Positions 52,518 to 64,000 of a stretch of DNA of 64,000 bases are shown piece by piece. The position numbers and the translations under genes were made by a program. Below the pieces are notes generated by a model that saw nothing but the letters and a program-made list of their open reading frames with translations, ran no database searches and was not told the origin of the DNA. Source of the DNA: Prostheceraeus crozeri (taxonomy: Eukaryota > Platyhelminthes > Polycladida > Euryleptidae); the NCBI GenBank assembly GCA_907163375.1, contig CAJQUW010007039.1:248001-312000 (forward strand). The letters run 5' to 3'. Position 1 is the first letter of the stretch. The number at the start of each line of letters is the position of its first letter.

Positions 52518-52775
52518 ATGGAGGTCATGCCTGAGATGAGAGTGAGTCTCAAATCCTTTTACAGACGACTGCGCTATCGGACCTTTTCTTCACTGTATGC
52601 TAATTGGATTTTAGGACTTGAAATTCTTGTGGGATTTATTTCCACTATTTCCGTAGTTAGTGTAATTGCCATTCCGGTGCTTATGCGGCTAGCTCCCACA
52701 CGCTACACGAGCTTTTCCCAGCACATCCTCCATTCCGATATTGAACATAATGCGGACACTGTCAATAGATTTTGA
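52518..52775 (+). CDS. Hypothetical small membrane ORF
   Basis: An ATG in good context (AAAATGGAG) opens an 85-residue frame with a basic N-terminus (LKSFYRRLRYR) and one strong membrane segment (LEILVGFISTISVVSVIAIP). The C-terminus is hydrophilic. It lies 760 bp upstream of the PBX exon on the same strand. No family is recognised; it may be part of the PBX 5' transcript or non-coding. Confidence 0.2.
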   Translation: MEVMPEMRVSLKSFYRRLRYRTFSSLYANWILGLEILVGFISTISVVSVIAIPVLMRLAPTRYTSFSQHILHSDIEHNADTVNRF

Positions 52776-53199
52776 TGTCTTCACGAAGTGAGATTTTTGC
52801 CTTCATTGACATTTGCTGTACTGGCAGCTGCGGCTTGATGGATAGCGGGAAAATACTGTCTGCACGTTTACTGATAGCCAGTCCTCTGTCTCACCCACTA
52901 CCAAGTCATTCTGTAAATTGAAACATTGTCCCATTTCCACAGAATATCATCACTCGCTTGTGTGGTCTGCAAAACAATTCACCTGACTGTTCCATTATTC
53001 CACCTGAAACGCACGCGTGATAGACGGAGCGTAGTCGACGTTGGGAATTCAGGAAGGTTTTGTTCCTCAGCGAATTGTACTAGCGTGCTTGTTTGTATTA
53101 GAACGCGTTAAAGACACGCAAGACAGTGGGGAGAGACAATGAGTTTTCTGTCAATGGACAGCAGAGTATAGTATATTTTCAAATGAGACCCATTGCCAG

Positions 53200-53534
53200 G
53201 CACTGAAATTGGATACAGGAGTGCACCAATGACGACAGCCGCAGCCGGTGTTACAGTCCAGTTAGAGGTTGTATGGCGTCCCTCCTCACTCGACTGGTGT
53301 GTTAGAGCTCGCACGAACGGCGACCTCTCTGCTCTCGCCGCATCGATAAAGTGTCTTTATAAACGCCCGCTAATGTGTGCTGGCCATCGGAGCTCTGTGA
53401 TTGGTGCATAAGCGCGTGTACGCACTTAAACAGAAGTCCAGTTAGGGCTTGAAGGTGCTACCGCTTAGTTGGTCGTCGCAGTGTCGCAGCCATTCGCTCA
53501 CAACTCGTGATAGCATTCCTGCTCATTGACAATC
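53200..53534 (+). promoter_or_regulatory. Putative promoter and 5' leader of the PBX gene
   Basis: The stretch is richer in GC and CpG than the rest of the window. A TATA-like TTTATAAA lies at about 53357-53363, 170-180 bp before the ATG. No other element could be assigned. Confidence 0.35.
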
Positions 53535-53896
53535 ATGTTTGGTGCCACTGTCCCTGATCCACATGACTATAGTCTCTCGTGCTTCCAATTTGAACATGTA
53601 AATGTCCCTCCATGCCCTCCCTTGTCTTCCTCCATTCCACACGTGCAACATGTGACTTCTTCGCCTCTTCAGTCGTCGCAGTATTATTCGAGTATGGATG
53701 ACCAGCAACAGCAACACTTAATGGCAATGTATGGTGCTCCACAACCGCAATTATCCCATCAGGACTTATCAAGCATGACTGCTCACGGTCTGGTGGAAGC
53801 AGGCGGTTTAGCAGATCGACGGAAACAACAGATCGGCGAGATGCTGCAGCAGATCATGACAATCACAGATCAAAGTCTTGATGAAGCCCAACAGAG
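53535..53896 (+). CDS. PBX: PBX/extradenticle homeobox gene, first coding exon (partial)
   Basis: The exon encodes 120 full codons plus two bases, ending AG before a GTGAGT donor at 53897. The last residues, [20 protein letters not shown] and SLDEAQQ(R), match the start of the PBC domain of PBX/extradenticle/CEH-20 proteins ([27 protein letters not shown]). The vertebrate exon 1 also ends near this point. PBX proteins are TALE-class homeodomain partners of Hox factors. Upstream, the exon adds a Ser/Pro-rich stretch, then MDDQQQQHLMAMYG at residue 54, which resembles the usual PBX start; translation may begin at either ATG (53535 or 53694). The remaining PBC domain and homeodomain lie outside the window. 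Confidence 0.9.
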
Positions 53897-54140
53897 GTGA
53901 GTTACAAGATGATGCTTTTATTTTTACTCAAATATATTTTCTGTTAGTTTTCTTGAGAGCATGAAATATTTTTCGATAACCGTCTAATTTATGATTTTTC
54001 AATTGCTAAGACATTTTACATTGACATTAAGACCGTTGGGTACTACAAATCAAACTAATGCATGATCATGCATCTTACAGTTTGAGAAGCCATCGACGCA
54101 TGAAGTTTTAAAAATGTAAATCAGTCTTCGAAAGAAAGTA

Positions 54141-54300
54141 GTCTCTGAGCATGGTGGTTTAGTGCTTGGCCTTGCAACATTTTCATCGTTCCATCGAGCC
54201 GTGAGTGTCATTGGAAGTGAGCATGAAGAGCATATATCTCATAACTTCAGTCAAGAAATCTGACTGCGTCAACGCCGCCCAAACCATTAAAAATCAGCGC
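54141..54300 (+). mobile_element. tRNA-derived SINE, family 1, decayed copy
   Basis: GTCTCTGAGCATGGTGGTTT, AGTGCTTGGCC, ATCGAGCC, then GTGTCATTGGAAGTGAGCAT and GAAGAGCAT follow the order of the copy at 46081-46317, with more substitutions. It lies 245 bp into the PBX intron, on the same strand as the gene. Confidence 0.6.
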
Positions 54301-57300
54301 ATGGTAGTAGAATAAAAGTGCAATTAAATTAGTTTTCATCTTGCCATTGAAATATTGATTATGAAAAAACTGAAAAATTAGTATTTTTATGGCATTGATG
54401 CATTAAAGAATTTCTTGGCTATACTACATTCTAGGAAAAGGAACACTTACACAACTTAAAATCGAACTAATGTTTCTGTTCTGTCAAGCTTTAGGGATAC
54501 AAATTTATGATTATGGCCTCTTATATTTATCTCGAAGGGAATGTTGATCATCAGCGCTATTATTGTAGATTTTTCAATATCACAAGAACGTTGATATTTT
54601 AGCTGATGATCAAAATCTTCAGAGTGGTGGTGCTAACCTCTCCTGGTCGTTTTTTATTGTGGACGCCATATCTTTGAAATAGCTGAATGCCTTTGAAATG
54701 TTTCTGTTCCCTAGTTAGCATATAGTACATGTATTTTATGGATTCTTAGTGCAACTTAATTGGAATAGATATTATATCGAAAGAAATACTATTGTTTGTG
54801 AAGTTAACTGGGCAATTGTACGATTTATGCAGTCCCAATAAATGTGGTGCTTAACAGTTGATCTAGCTAAAATACTCGGACTGTCTATTCGATCGTCAAT
54901 GCGTCTGTTATGGGGGAAGGAAGATAATGTCACCGCATCAAAGGCAGCAACACAACGCAAATTTAGAGCGTTCATAGAGTGGTTCCCACATCTTTACATC
55001 CTGGGTATATTCCTTCTCTTATTCCGAAATGTTGATATCACATCTTAAAGATTATCGAAAAATGACTCAGCTGAAATTCAACATTTCCATTTTTGCTATG
55101 TGCCAGTGCTGTCTCTTCTGCAATGCTCCTAAATTTTTCGAATTTATATTTATTTTTGATGTTACCAGCTCACGAGTACTCTCAAAGACGAACTAACACA
55201 GCATTTTAGAACTATCAAAATAAAGCAGAGCAATTCTCAAGTGAAATGTGAAGTGTAACCAAAATCCTACTGTAACTCAGTTATTTCAGTGTAATTGAAA
55301 TATCTGAAACTTGCGATAATAGAGACGTGTCTACTTTCCAGCCTTTCAGATTTTCTCAAGTTTGCCGGGCAACATGACAAGGCTACTGCTGCAACACAGC
55401 TTCATATTAATCCATTAGTAAATACAATTAAAATCAAAAGTTAGAGCTTGAAATTGCAGTAAAAGCATGTAGAATTACTTGCGGGCTTTGCTGAGGTAGA
55501 TGCAGTTATATTTTTCCATCCTAACCGATTGCTTGAAGATCGGCATCATCCCTTCTCGTATGACTTCTTAAAAATATTTCAGTGATCCTCCTGCCGTTGT
55601 CTGATTTGTTAACTTTTTCCATGGGTATCAGGCGATTCTTAGAAATTTTGCTATCGAATATTTTGCACAGTGACTATGTTAATCTGTGTAGTTTTACGTG
55701 TTTGATAAATGAAATGCACCGGAATACGAATGCTGCGTAATTCTCATTATTTCAAGTTGCAACAGTTTCGGGCCCATTCTGTAAATTATTTGCTTGTGAT
55801 GTGTCGACAGTTTTATTTGAAATTTGCACCAACAGTGTCTAATTCTTTCGCGAACGTCCTAGGACGCATTTGCTATGGCTTTAACAACGATTTGCCATGT
55901 TGCAGGTCTGCATTATTTCATGGATAATATAATTATTTCTGGAGGCTATTGCTTGTAGGTCGAAAATTCGTTCAATATTTTCGTCACTAATTCCTATGAT
56001 AGTAATTAGATCAACAACTACTATAAATTCCCTGTGAATAACCTGCAGCGTTTCTTTCGACTAGGGAGCTGCTATTGAGCACGAATTTTATTGTGAAGCG
56101 TGTCAATTTCATTGAGTATCACAAATCAAGTAAGATCAGTCATCAGGAAACGTCCCTCGGGCGCCTGGCGTCATTCTCTAAATAGCTGTTTCTTAGGATG
56201 ACGTCGTTCGTTGAACGTTTTGCGAGCTGTTAGAAGGTATAGTATTGAGATGAGGACACGGAAGAACGGAAGCATACTTCCTAGAGGCAATAAGGATGGC
56301 CTGCAGACTGAGACTCCCAAAAAAGTGAATGTACATTACAATACTAGACAAGTTTCGCACGCATTGTGGTACCTTTATTGTTGTATCATAGTGTAGTTAT
56401 TGTTCTTGAGATTGTTGAAATACAGGAAATGGTACTTGTTTGACAAATTGGCTTTTGAAAAAATCGGCCCTCTAATAATATTAATTTTTCCAAAGCATCC
56501 GGCCCACGGCCGGTTTCTAAATTAATTATTTATTTACGACGGCCGGTTTTCTTCGCCAGTGCAGTGAGGCAAATGTGAAGTTCACTGCAAGTTTAATGTG
56601 TCTGCTGAAAAGTACAGTTTGTTAAGTAGGATCATTATTACTAAACTAAAAAATAAAGGTGAGTTAATAATCAAAGCAAAAATAAATTAGTCGTCATTGA
56701 AATACTTGCAGCTCTGCAATTTTTGCGCGTTTTTTGTCTTCGGTCTTATTTTATTTTGAATTTGTGTGCAATCATTTTCTGTTTCAGTGGACTGATACTA
56801 ACGTAAGTTGTCAAGCATTTCAGAAAAGAACATGACTATCTGTGGAAAATCGGTTCTTTTCTTCTATCCACTGTATATTTCTATGAGTATTTCCGAATTT
56901 GTGACAGCATTCCTTGACATCGGTAGTTGCGAACTTATCCAAAATGTAAAGGAAAAGCGAGTGTGATGTCATTAATCTAGATGACAGTTTCGAAGGAAAT
57001 ATATCACTCCTTCATCTTAGCATACATGTTCAAGGACTGAAAAATATCAAGTGCCCATGAAAGTTGGCGACGAATACTATTTTGTATGAGTACCCTGGTT
57101 TCGTACTTAACAACGATAATGGCGAATGAAGCCAGTTTCATGGCACTGACCATCAAGGGCTCACCTTCGAAATGTTCAGATATTTTATATCAGCAAAATT
57201 ATTAAAATAAATGTCAGTAAGTTGCCTTTGATGTGGAGTCTAGTGATTACCAAGGCAGACCACATGACTAACTAGCCTTCCGCAACTTCATTTTCGACTG

Positions 57301-58374
57301 AAAAGTAAATTCTGTTTAGACACAATCGCCCTTGATATTTTTCCTTGACTTTCTTTAGCTGTCAATTTATATACTTGTAGGCTACATGTCTTAATTTGGT
57401 CGTACATTTTTAGAATTCGTGTGAGCAGCTGGTTTCGGTGAAATCCATGCTGTCTATGAATAATAACATTATTTCTTTTGGTATTTTACTTTTCCGCTTA
57501 ACTTTGTGCAGATGTGTCTGTTATTTTTGTCCTTATGTGTCTGGTACTGGTTCTGTGGGAGGTCGTGATGGGAATCTAGCATTTGTTCAAGTTCTCAATA
57601 CATTTCTCTCAAGTTTTTGATAAACATTTCATGATCGATTTTCTGAGAATTGTGTTAAACAATTATACAGGCAGCTCACAACCAGAATGCTGGAATTGCG
57701 GCAATAAAGCATCAAAATGCGACACTGATATATTAGTAATAACTAAAGTTTTGGTATTTTAGAATGGATTGTGGTCTTACAGAGATCATTTTTTGAATTT
57801 GCCTCTGACGACGAACGTCCAAACTTCTTACTGATTCGCCGTTGTATCTCGCTCGACCAAGAAGGAATCTCCCACATTTTTGTCGTAAATCAAAGGCTAT
57901 CAATGAATTCCTCTTCCTAGCGAGCAGGCTGCATTATCAAAATTGCTGTCTCGATTTTCATTGTGCTCGTCTAGTTGGGACCACTCCCGGTTCTGACAGT
58001 GAAATTCAAAGACAGGATAGTCACAGTGACACCAGCTCATCATTGGCTTTTGAAAACCGACCGGCTGGTTTAATTACCGCCGGTCTGGTCTTTCGGTTAC
58101 TAATGCTCCCGCAACCAGTGCGACTGGAATATATTTTTAAATGAAATATATCGCATTGAATGTATATCGATATTACAATATCAAAACAGAATTGTTCTAC
58201 AGGAAATTAGTTTCATATGCCTGTGGCACTTCGCCAGCGCATAGAGAAAAATCAGTCTCCTCGAGTTGCATGGTTTCAATAACCGACACGCTTCATTCAT
58301 TGATGTTTGATGATGAGGACTTGATCCTGCCCAGGGATTGTCAATAATAGATGATAACAATTTAACTGGACAAA

Positions 58375-58970
58375 GAAATTAATTGATTAATTGAAATTGG
58401 AAAACGTATCGATCAATTAATTGTATGTAATTGGAATCGGGCTTACTACGATTGGTCCAACCAATCAGACATGCGGATAATTTCCTTCGATTCTCTCTCA
58501 CTGACCCTGTATGAGATGCCTTTGGCATATAGTTCAACAGGTGTTCGTGATTCTCTCCACTAATTTCATCAGTGACGATTGAGTAGAGACATTTTGCCGG
58601 CATTTTGGGGCTGCGTGGTCTACTCTGGTTGAAACAAACATGCATTTGTGACAACTCATGAATCTAAACGTTGTTGCCGCTTGCTAACTTGAAGTGCAAG
58701 GCTGAAATGCTTACTGTAATTGCGAATTGTGTGAAGTGAAAGACTGCAGAAGCGAAATTAGATAAGCAATCCCGGCTGTTAGCAGACAATAATTAATTGA
58801 TTGGAATTGGAAAAATCAAGCAATTAATTAATTGGAAAAATTATCAATTAATTAAATGAAATTATAATATTCTAACCAATCAATTTATCAAAATTGGTTT
58901 CTAAACCAACCAATCAATTGGTTCCAATCAATTGAAAATTAATTTAGGTTAGTTAATTTTTAGCAATCAT
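58375..58970. repeat. AATTGATT-rich low-complexity blocks
   Basis: Two AT-rich blocks (58375-58440 and 58790-58970) are built from short AATTAATTG, GATTGG and CCAATCAATTGG motifs in both orientations, around a 350-bp ordinary spacer. They form many small palindromes. Confidence 0.6.
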
Positions 58971-58995
58971 TGATCATGCCACCGGTCGCATGTAG

Positions 58996-59125
58996 GCGGT
59001 GTCAGCTTAGTTGGTAGAGCAATCTTTCTAGATAACCTGGGGTCGTAGGTTCGAGTCCTGCCAACCGCACATCCTTTGCATGACAATTTGATCTATAGGT
59101 TATCTAATTTTATTCCTGTGAATTG
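58996..59125 (+). mobile_element. tRNA-derived SINE, family 2, copy 1
   Basis: The head GCGGTGTCAGCTTAGTTGGT, AGAGCAATC ... GGTTCGAGTCCTGCCAACCG has good box A and box B sequences, but the anticodon stem does not pair well. The tail GCACATCCTTTGCATGACAA, TTTGATCTATAGGTTATCTA is shared with 61035-61175. Shared sequence beyond the tRNA end shows that this is a SINE, not a tRNA gene. Confidence 0.65.
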
Positions 59126-61034
59126 TGGTACCATTAACTGTTTTGTTTTAAAATAGCTCTAGCGTCAAGCTATAACATACTAAAATCTCCCGCCAAGTCA
59201 TAGAATTATGTGATGCAAATGTAAGCGTCAGCAGTAATGAAATACTTGTAAATTATAGATGAATTCACTTCCATTGATCATCTGTGAAGTACCGAACAGT
59301 TAAAAAAAAGTCAGAAGTTCTAAATTGTATATCGACATATGCCGCATACGTTAGATGTGCTACTGCTTTCTCATTCAACCCGTTCATCGAAACTCCTCGA
59401 TATAATTCATCCCCGGTAAGTCCATCCATCGGAAAACTTATCCCTGCGAGTTTTAAGTCATATGGCTTTCTCAATACAAAGAGAAGTTTATATAAAGCTC
59501 ATGACTCGGCATTTCTTTCATATTTGAAATGTTAAATCTGTCAAATAATCCATCAAACCGCTTAAACGTTGCATTTTGTCTAATATAGCTAAATCACTGG
59601 CGTTGAAGCATTCATAATTGAAGAAATTATGTAATTCTAAAAATGTATACACAATACAAAGTTTATGATCCCTCTTTAAGGAATAACACTGTTTAATTAA
59701 AAGATATGCGTAGAATTAGTAAAATTAAAAGTTATTAGTGTTGAAGTGATCGGTAGACTATCAGTACAATGGCATGAAAGGTAAAATGAAAAGCTACATC
59801 ACATACAGAAAAAGACATAAGTGCTAGTCATCGATGTTTAACGGTTCTGCATTGCAATCATGTTGCGACATCTCAATGTAAATGGCAGATACACTTAATT
59901 TACCATATTTGGGTTTGATTCCCTATATATCTCATCAAACAAGTGCATGTTGTCTTTCTCTCACTGGGTCTCACCAGTTGGCGTCATGCCTCGTGAAAGT
60001 AGCTATGTAAATATGATAATATGAACCTCATTACTTGTTTGAACTGTGCATTGACAAAATCATATATTTTTCTGAACTCCATACTGTTGTACACAGTACT
60101 AACCTGTCAATCATCCATCTATGGCTGACACATGAGCCGAGAATTGACCATGACCGTAGAATCATTATCATTGACGGAGTTGACACTATCACTTATCGGT
60201 GAAGCGGATCCGTTGATAAACTGTCGGATTTGATGTCTGTTTTATATGTGTTCATGTCGGCCTGCTGTTGAAGGTTAGAGGGAAAATATGCTGATAGTAA
60301 TTCCTGGTACACCACTGCCCTCGGCTGTGTACTTTGGAAGTTGATGAAGTGTCAGACATTATTGACAGTCAACTCGATCTCAGACGTTGAAAGAACGAAT
60401 CCTGTAATATCAAACTATAGTATTTGTTCTGTGCGGTTGTCAGTCCGCTCGGCTCCATTTGCCATGTCGCATGAAGAGTCATTCAATGAGGAGTGACTCG
60501 AATAGGATGAAAGATACTGATCCATGTTATTATACAGATTTAAAAGATTTATTTGTAGGGCGTGGGGGACTCTACATTGCCTCTTCGTAGTTATCCACCT
60601 CTTGTGCTTGGAGCGAGAGGACGTTGTGCCATAATGCGGTGTCATTGTCTGAAAATGGCCGGCTGGGAAGCTTAGCAATAAAAAATGGCAAAATCTTTAT
60701 TCGTGTTTTCCGTTTTGAGATGTAAAAGAGACAAGTAAGGCATGACTGAAAAGCATGAAAATTCTGCGGTGAAAGATATCACGGCAAAAATGAGAAATCA
60801 ATTGACCAGACGTAGAGAGATAATTTCAGGCTTTCAACATATTTTGCAGAAGATATCTTTACATTGAACCGATTGATAACCCTGAATTTCCGTCGTCACT
60901 ACTCTAAACCACTGAGAACCAACTGTTCATCTTTTCAGGAATTTCTCCTGATATTCGAAGAGAAGAGTCTTGCAGGAGGCATGCCTTGAAAGCCATCAAC
61001 TACCCAACTCACTTAATGCATCACAATATGACTA

Positions 61035-61175
61035 CTCAACAAAATGAAGTTAGCAACAATGGAATTAGATAAACGATAAATCAAATTGCCATGCAAAAGA
61101 TGTGCGGCTGGTAGGATTCGAACCTATAACCAAGGTTAACTAGACCTGTGCTCTACCAACTGAGCTGCGAGCCAC
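61035..61175 (-). mobile_element. tRNA-derived SINE, family 2, copy 2
   Basis: Read on the minus strand: GTGGCTCGCAGCTCAGTTGG, TAGAGCACAGG, TCTAGTTAACCTTGG, GGTTCGAATCCTACCAGCCG, followed by CACATCTTTTGCATGGCAAT, TTGATTTATCGTTTATCTA. Head and tail both match the copy at 58996-59125. An anticodon arm with AGT (threonine) can be drawn, but one extra base in the 7-to-10 linker and the shared tail argue against a functional tRNA. Confidence 0.65.
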
Positions 61176-64000
61176 TTATGCGACTGTGTCAATTGACAGG
61201 ATCAAACCCTCACCACCACTCATCAGTTGTCATAGCAATTATAATCAAAGAATAAATAACTCGTCACAACTGTGACGGCCGACATTAAGAGAAGTCTTTG
61301 TTGTCTGGCATGAATCAGTGAGCACATGATTGATTCTCAAAATCACGATATCGCTAAACAGCAATTCTTAAAGTCGAGTAAATAATCGCGCATGCATGTC
61401 AACTCGTGCAATATATTATAAGAGTTTTTTTAAACGTGTAGTTTTTTTGTACGAGGAATGCGCAATATCAAAGCATTTCTAGCCATTGTTTCGTGCTGCT
61501 GGAAAAAGTTGCTGGTTTAAAAAAAAGTTGCTGCAAATGACATCAGCAGCATGGGAAAATTAAGGTAGAACACAATCAGCGACAGTCCACCCTCAAATCA
61601 ATGAAGACTCGCAACCTAGAAGGAGTAACAATTTCAATAACAGCAGTGCATCACGAGTGGGAAAATCTCTAATTATCCAAAAAAAGAAAGAAATTATCCA
61701 AGTATAATGGAGATAGCTGAATTATACTTTATGTGTAACATTGCGAGAGCCTCTCAATTTTATAGTTATCACAGCATTTCGCTGCACATGTATTTTTCTG
61801 TAGCATAACATCTCAGTTATACTTTCTACGGCTTATATTTCTGCCAATCTATTTACTTGATTTATTATCCGGTCCTAAACACAATGTTATAATGACTGTT
61901 ATCTCATCAGATCATTATGCATGCATGAACTGTATTTACAAGGTTTAAATCTATGTTCATCCGGTTGATTGTTTTCTTTCATCCAAAGATTGTCACGATC
62001 AGTGATTGTGAATCTGTTGACATAACAATCATCATTCGATAACTCACGTCAATTAAATTTAACAGAAGTCAAGTTGAAGATTAATGTAGTGCATTAATGT
62101 AGCATATTCGGTTAACCGACCGTACAGGCTCTGAATATATACATTCTGAATTGGGCAGAATTTGCTGAGTAGAATAGTTATCACAAAAATGAAGATGAAA
62201 GCAACAAAATTTATGTTTTGATGTGAATAATTGGAGATTCAAAATCTCTGTGCTGTGATTGGTAATGAATCGAACTGTGATGGTATAATAGAAAAGTATG
62301 GTGAAAGAAATTATGGGTTTTTACAAAATCGCGATGAATACTATCAGTTACAATATTTCGTGCAATAGTGGTTTCCTAATTCCTGTAATTCCAGTTAGAT
62401 TGTAAAGTGCTTCGTGAGTGATGCTCTAGACATTTCAGTTACGCCTGCATATTTACTGTCAGTAGATCTGTCTGTGGCCCGGAGCCCGCTAACGCTACAC
62501 TTCAGAAAATCTTAATTTTATATTTAGTTAATGAACCCGGAAAAGTTAAAAAGTGAGAAGCTAAAGACTTAGATTAGTTTAAGGACAAAAAATTTTCGTT
62601 TGCGATATACGGATACATTCAGTTGATTGCAGGTGCAGAGGTGACAAAGGCTGCCCTTTACTATTAGAAGATTTCAGATAGTAGTATCCACTTGAAATTG
62701 GTTGGGAGGTACTTTTTCTATCTATACGAGCTATATCCATCATTAATGTTTAATTCAATTTAGGTTTGAATGGTAATATCCAAGAGTTTAGTAGGGCCAT
62801 GCAGTATTTTCGTAAATTTCAAATTTAAGCATTTTTGACAAGTTTGGTTAGTATGAAGTCATCACTTACTATAAGCCTGGGTTTTCCAAATGTGTTTTCA
62901 TGTTAATGATTATTCATCTATAAATGCATTGCAATGCAATGCTCCAAGCATTGACAAATTACAGTATTTGAAATGTAAAATCGTGGAAATTTATCGAATA
63001 ACGTGAATTCGGTCCTCAAGCGGAAATATTAAACGATGTGAATCTGGGTTATAAGACTAGCTAGAAAACGAGATTTATGGTCAACGGGCTTTGAGTTAGA
63101 TAATTTTCTAAATCGCTGTTTGAAATATTAAAATTAGAAAAACTCAGACAACCAAAGTAATTCACATTTTACTGACTATTACGAGTACATTGTTCGCGGA
63201 CTAAGTAAATGTTCGACCTCATATATAATTCGATGTGTTTCTGAAAAAGACGATTTTTTTTTCATTGTGAATGAAGAACTAAATGCTTCAAATCGACATG
63301 TCAATAAAGATTTTCGTCACGAGAGCGATTGAAAGTGCACTTGACTTGTTATTTCTTAAATCACTAACTTGTGAGGGATCTTCACGGGATTTGCAGCAAA
63401 CAAATGGCAAAAGATGTGACGAATGGGTGATGCTGCACCCGTGGTGGGAATTGGAGAGGTACGTGTGTTTCGTTAGTTTTCAATGCTCTCCAGAGAATTC
63501 AAGCAAGATACCATGTATTTGGATTACGTCTGGATGTGGTTTGTGTTGCAATGACATGGTGTTCGTACGTTAAGTTTGTATAATGGTTGAACAGAGTTGT
63601 GTGTGATGATGACTCTTGAGAATTTTTGTATGTTGAAGTTAGCAATTCTCGGGCTGTTCTGAATCCAAGTATGTGTGGTCTTCTGTCGTGAAGTGTTACT
63701 TCAATTGGTGTACATCTGTCGTAGAAATCACATTTCGATACATCGCCAATGAAAAGTTACTTCTTTTTTTAATTCAAATCACTTAAACATTCTGCATTTG
63801 ATAGTCACGTGAAATGTAGAAATAATAGATGAAATTGATTGAAATTTCAAAGACAATTTCACTTTATTGTTGCGCGACTTTAAATCTATCTGAAAGTTTG
63901 TTTGTTAATGGTTGCCACGTTGCATTCTATGCATTGAAGCATGCATTCGATATATCAATCTAGATATCCTTGAAATTTTGAATCGTAAGAACCATACTAA

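Larger units (their letters stand above)
53897..64000 (+). other. Apparent first intron of the PBX gene, at least 10 kb
   Basis: No second PBX exon (expected to start KHALNCHRMKPALF or similar) was recognised up to the window end. Apart from SINE copies (54141-54300, 58996-59125, 61035-61175) and the AT-rich repeat at 58375-58970, the stretch contains only short frames without family signal. Long first introns are common in PBX genes. Confidence 0.5.

Noticed and set aside
53935-58370. Further PBX-locus exons among short plus-strand ORFs
   Set aside because: Frames of 60-72 residues lack splice-site pairs, family motifs and conserved composition; they are expected by chance in AT-rich intron.
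58996-59069. Functional tRNA gene
   Set aside because: Boxes A and B are good, but the anticodon stem and the inner acceptor pairs do not match, and homology with a second copy continues past the tRNA end, so it is a SINE.
60940-61070. Second PBX exon suggested by an acceptor-like CTTTTCAG and CRRHALKAINYPTHL
   Set aside because: A resemblance to KHALNCHRMKPAL is limited to RHAL. The phase does not follow from exon 1, and the rest of the PBC domain is absent.
61104-61175. Functional tRNA-Thr(AGT) gene on the minus strand
   Set aside because: One extra base in the acceptor/D linker, a mismatched stem, and a shared repeat tail mark it as a SINE head.
62900-63573. 96-residue plus-strand ORF near the right edge
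   Set aside because: Cys/Trp-rich but without a recognisable domain or supporting splice signals; chance ORF is the simpler reading.

Overview
The window looks like AT-rich DNA from an invertebrate animal. Three things point there: one host exon that is clearly the 5' coding exon of a PBX/extradenticle homeobox gene (53535-53896, with a canonical splice donor), tRNA-derived SINEs, and a typical metazoan transposon mix (CR1-like and RTE-like LINEs, Penelope-like elements, hAT, pogo and mariner relics, Polintons). The species cannot be named from the sequence. No rRNA, CRISPR, plasmid or prokaryotic feature was seen.

Region 1 (1-22075) is almost entirely Polinton/Maverick DNA, in two different elements. 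Element A (1 to about 3835) is cut by the left window edge. It keeps the end of PolB (+), then a packaging ATPase, a minor-capsid-like protein and two unknown proteins (-). Element B (about 4345-22075) carries nearly a full Polinton gene set. PolB with a zinc-finger leader is on the + strand; all other main genes are on the - strand: two paralogous structural proteins, protease, major capsid protein, pVI-like protein, integrase with chromodomain, Cys-rich protein, conserved protein, ATPase, basic core protein, a PolB-upstream-like protein, a DEDDh-exonuclease-like protein, a RING-like ORF and a conserved protein. A pair of paralogous small ORFs lies on the + strand in the middle. Both elements are fossils with several breaks. 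The gene next to PolB differs between A and B, so they are separate lineages.

The most striking observation is in element B. The outermost inward-pointing gene at each end is preceded by the same cassette: CCAAT, 11 bp, CCAAT, 18 bp, TATA, about 30 bp, a TCATTC initiator, a short leader, ATG, an immediate GTAAGT donor, a 67-bp intron, and an acceptor followed by GCATCTACT. The DNA around the two cassettes is otherwise not alike.

Region 2 (22075-50700) is a transposon graveyard with readable nesting. It holds two non-autonomous hAT elements with exact 8-bp target duplications (24721-25784 and 46724-48153, the second inside a Penelope-like element), a nearly intact CR1-like LINE on the - strand (33876 to about 37795), an RTE-like LINE fragment on the + strand split by a 777-bp pogo/Tigger-like element, and a roughly 450-bp tandem repeat that was interrupted by the LINE block.

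Region 3 (50700-64000) is the PBX locus: two weak upstream ORFs, a CpG-richer 5' region, PBX exon 1, and then at least 10 kb of apparent first intron with SINE copies and AT-rich repeats. No second PBX exon is recognisable.
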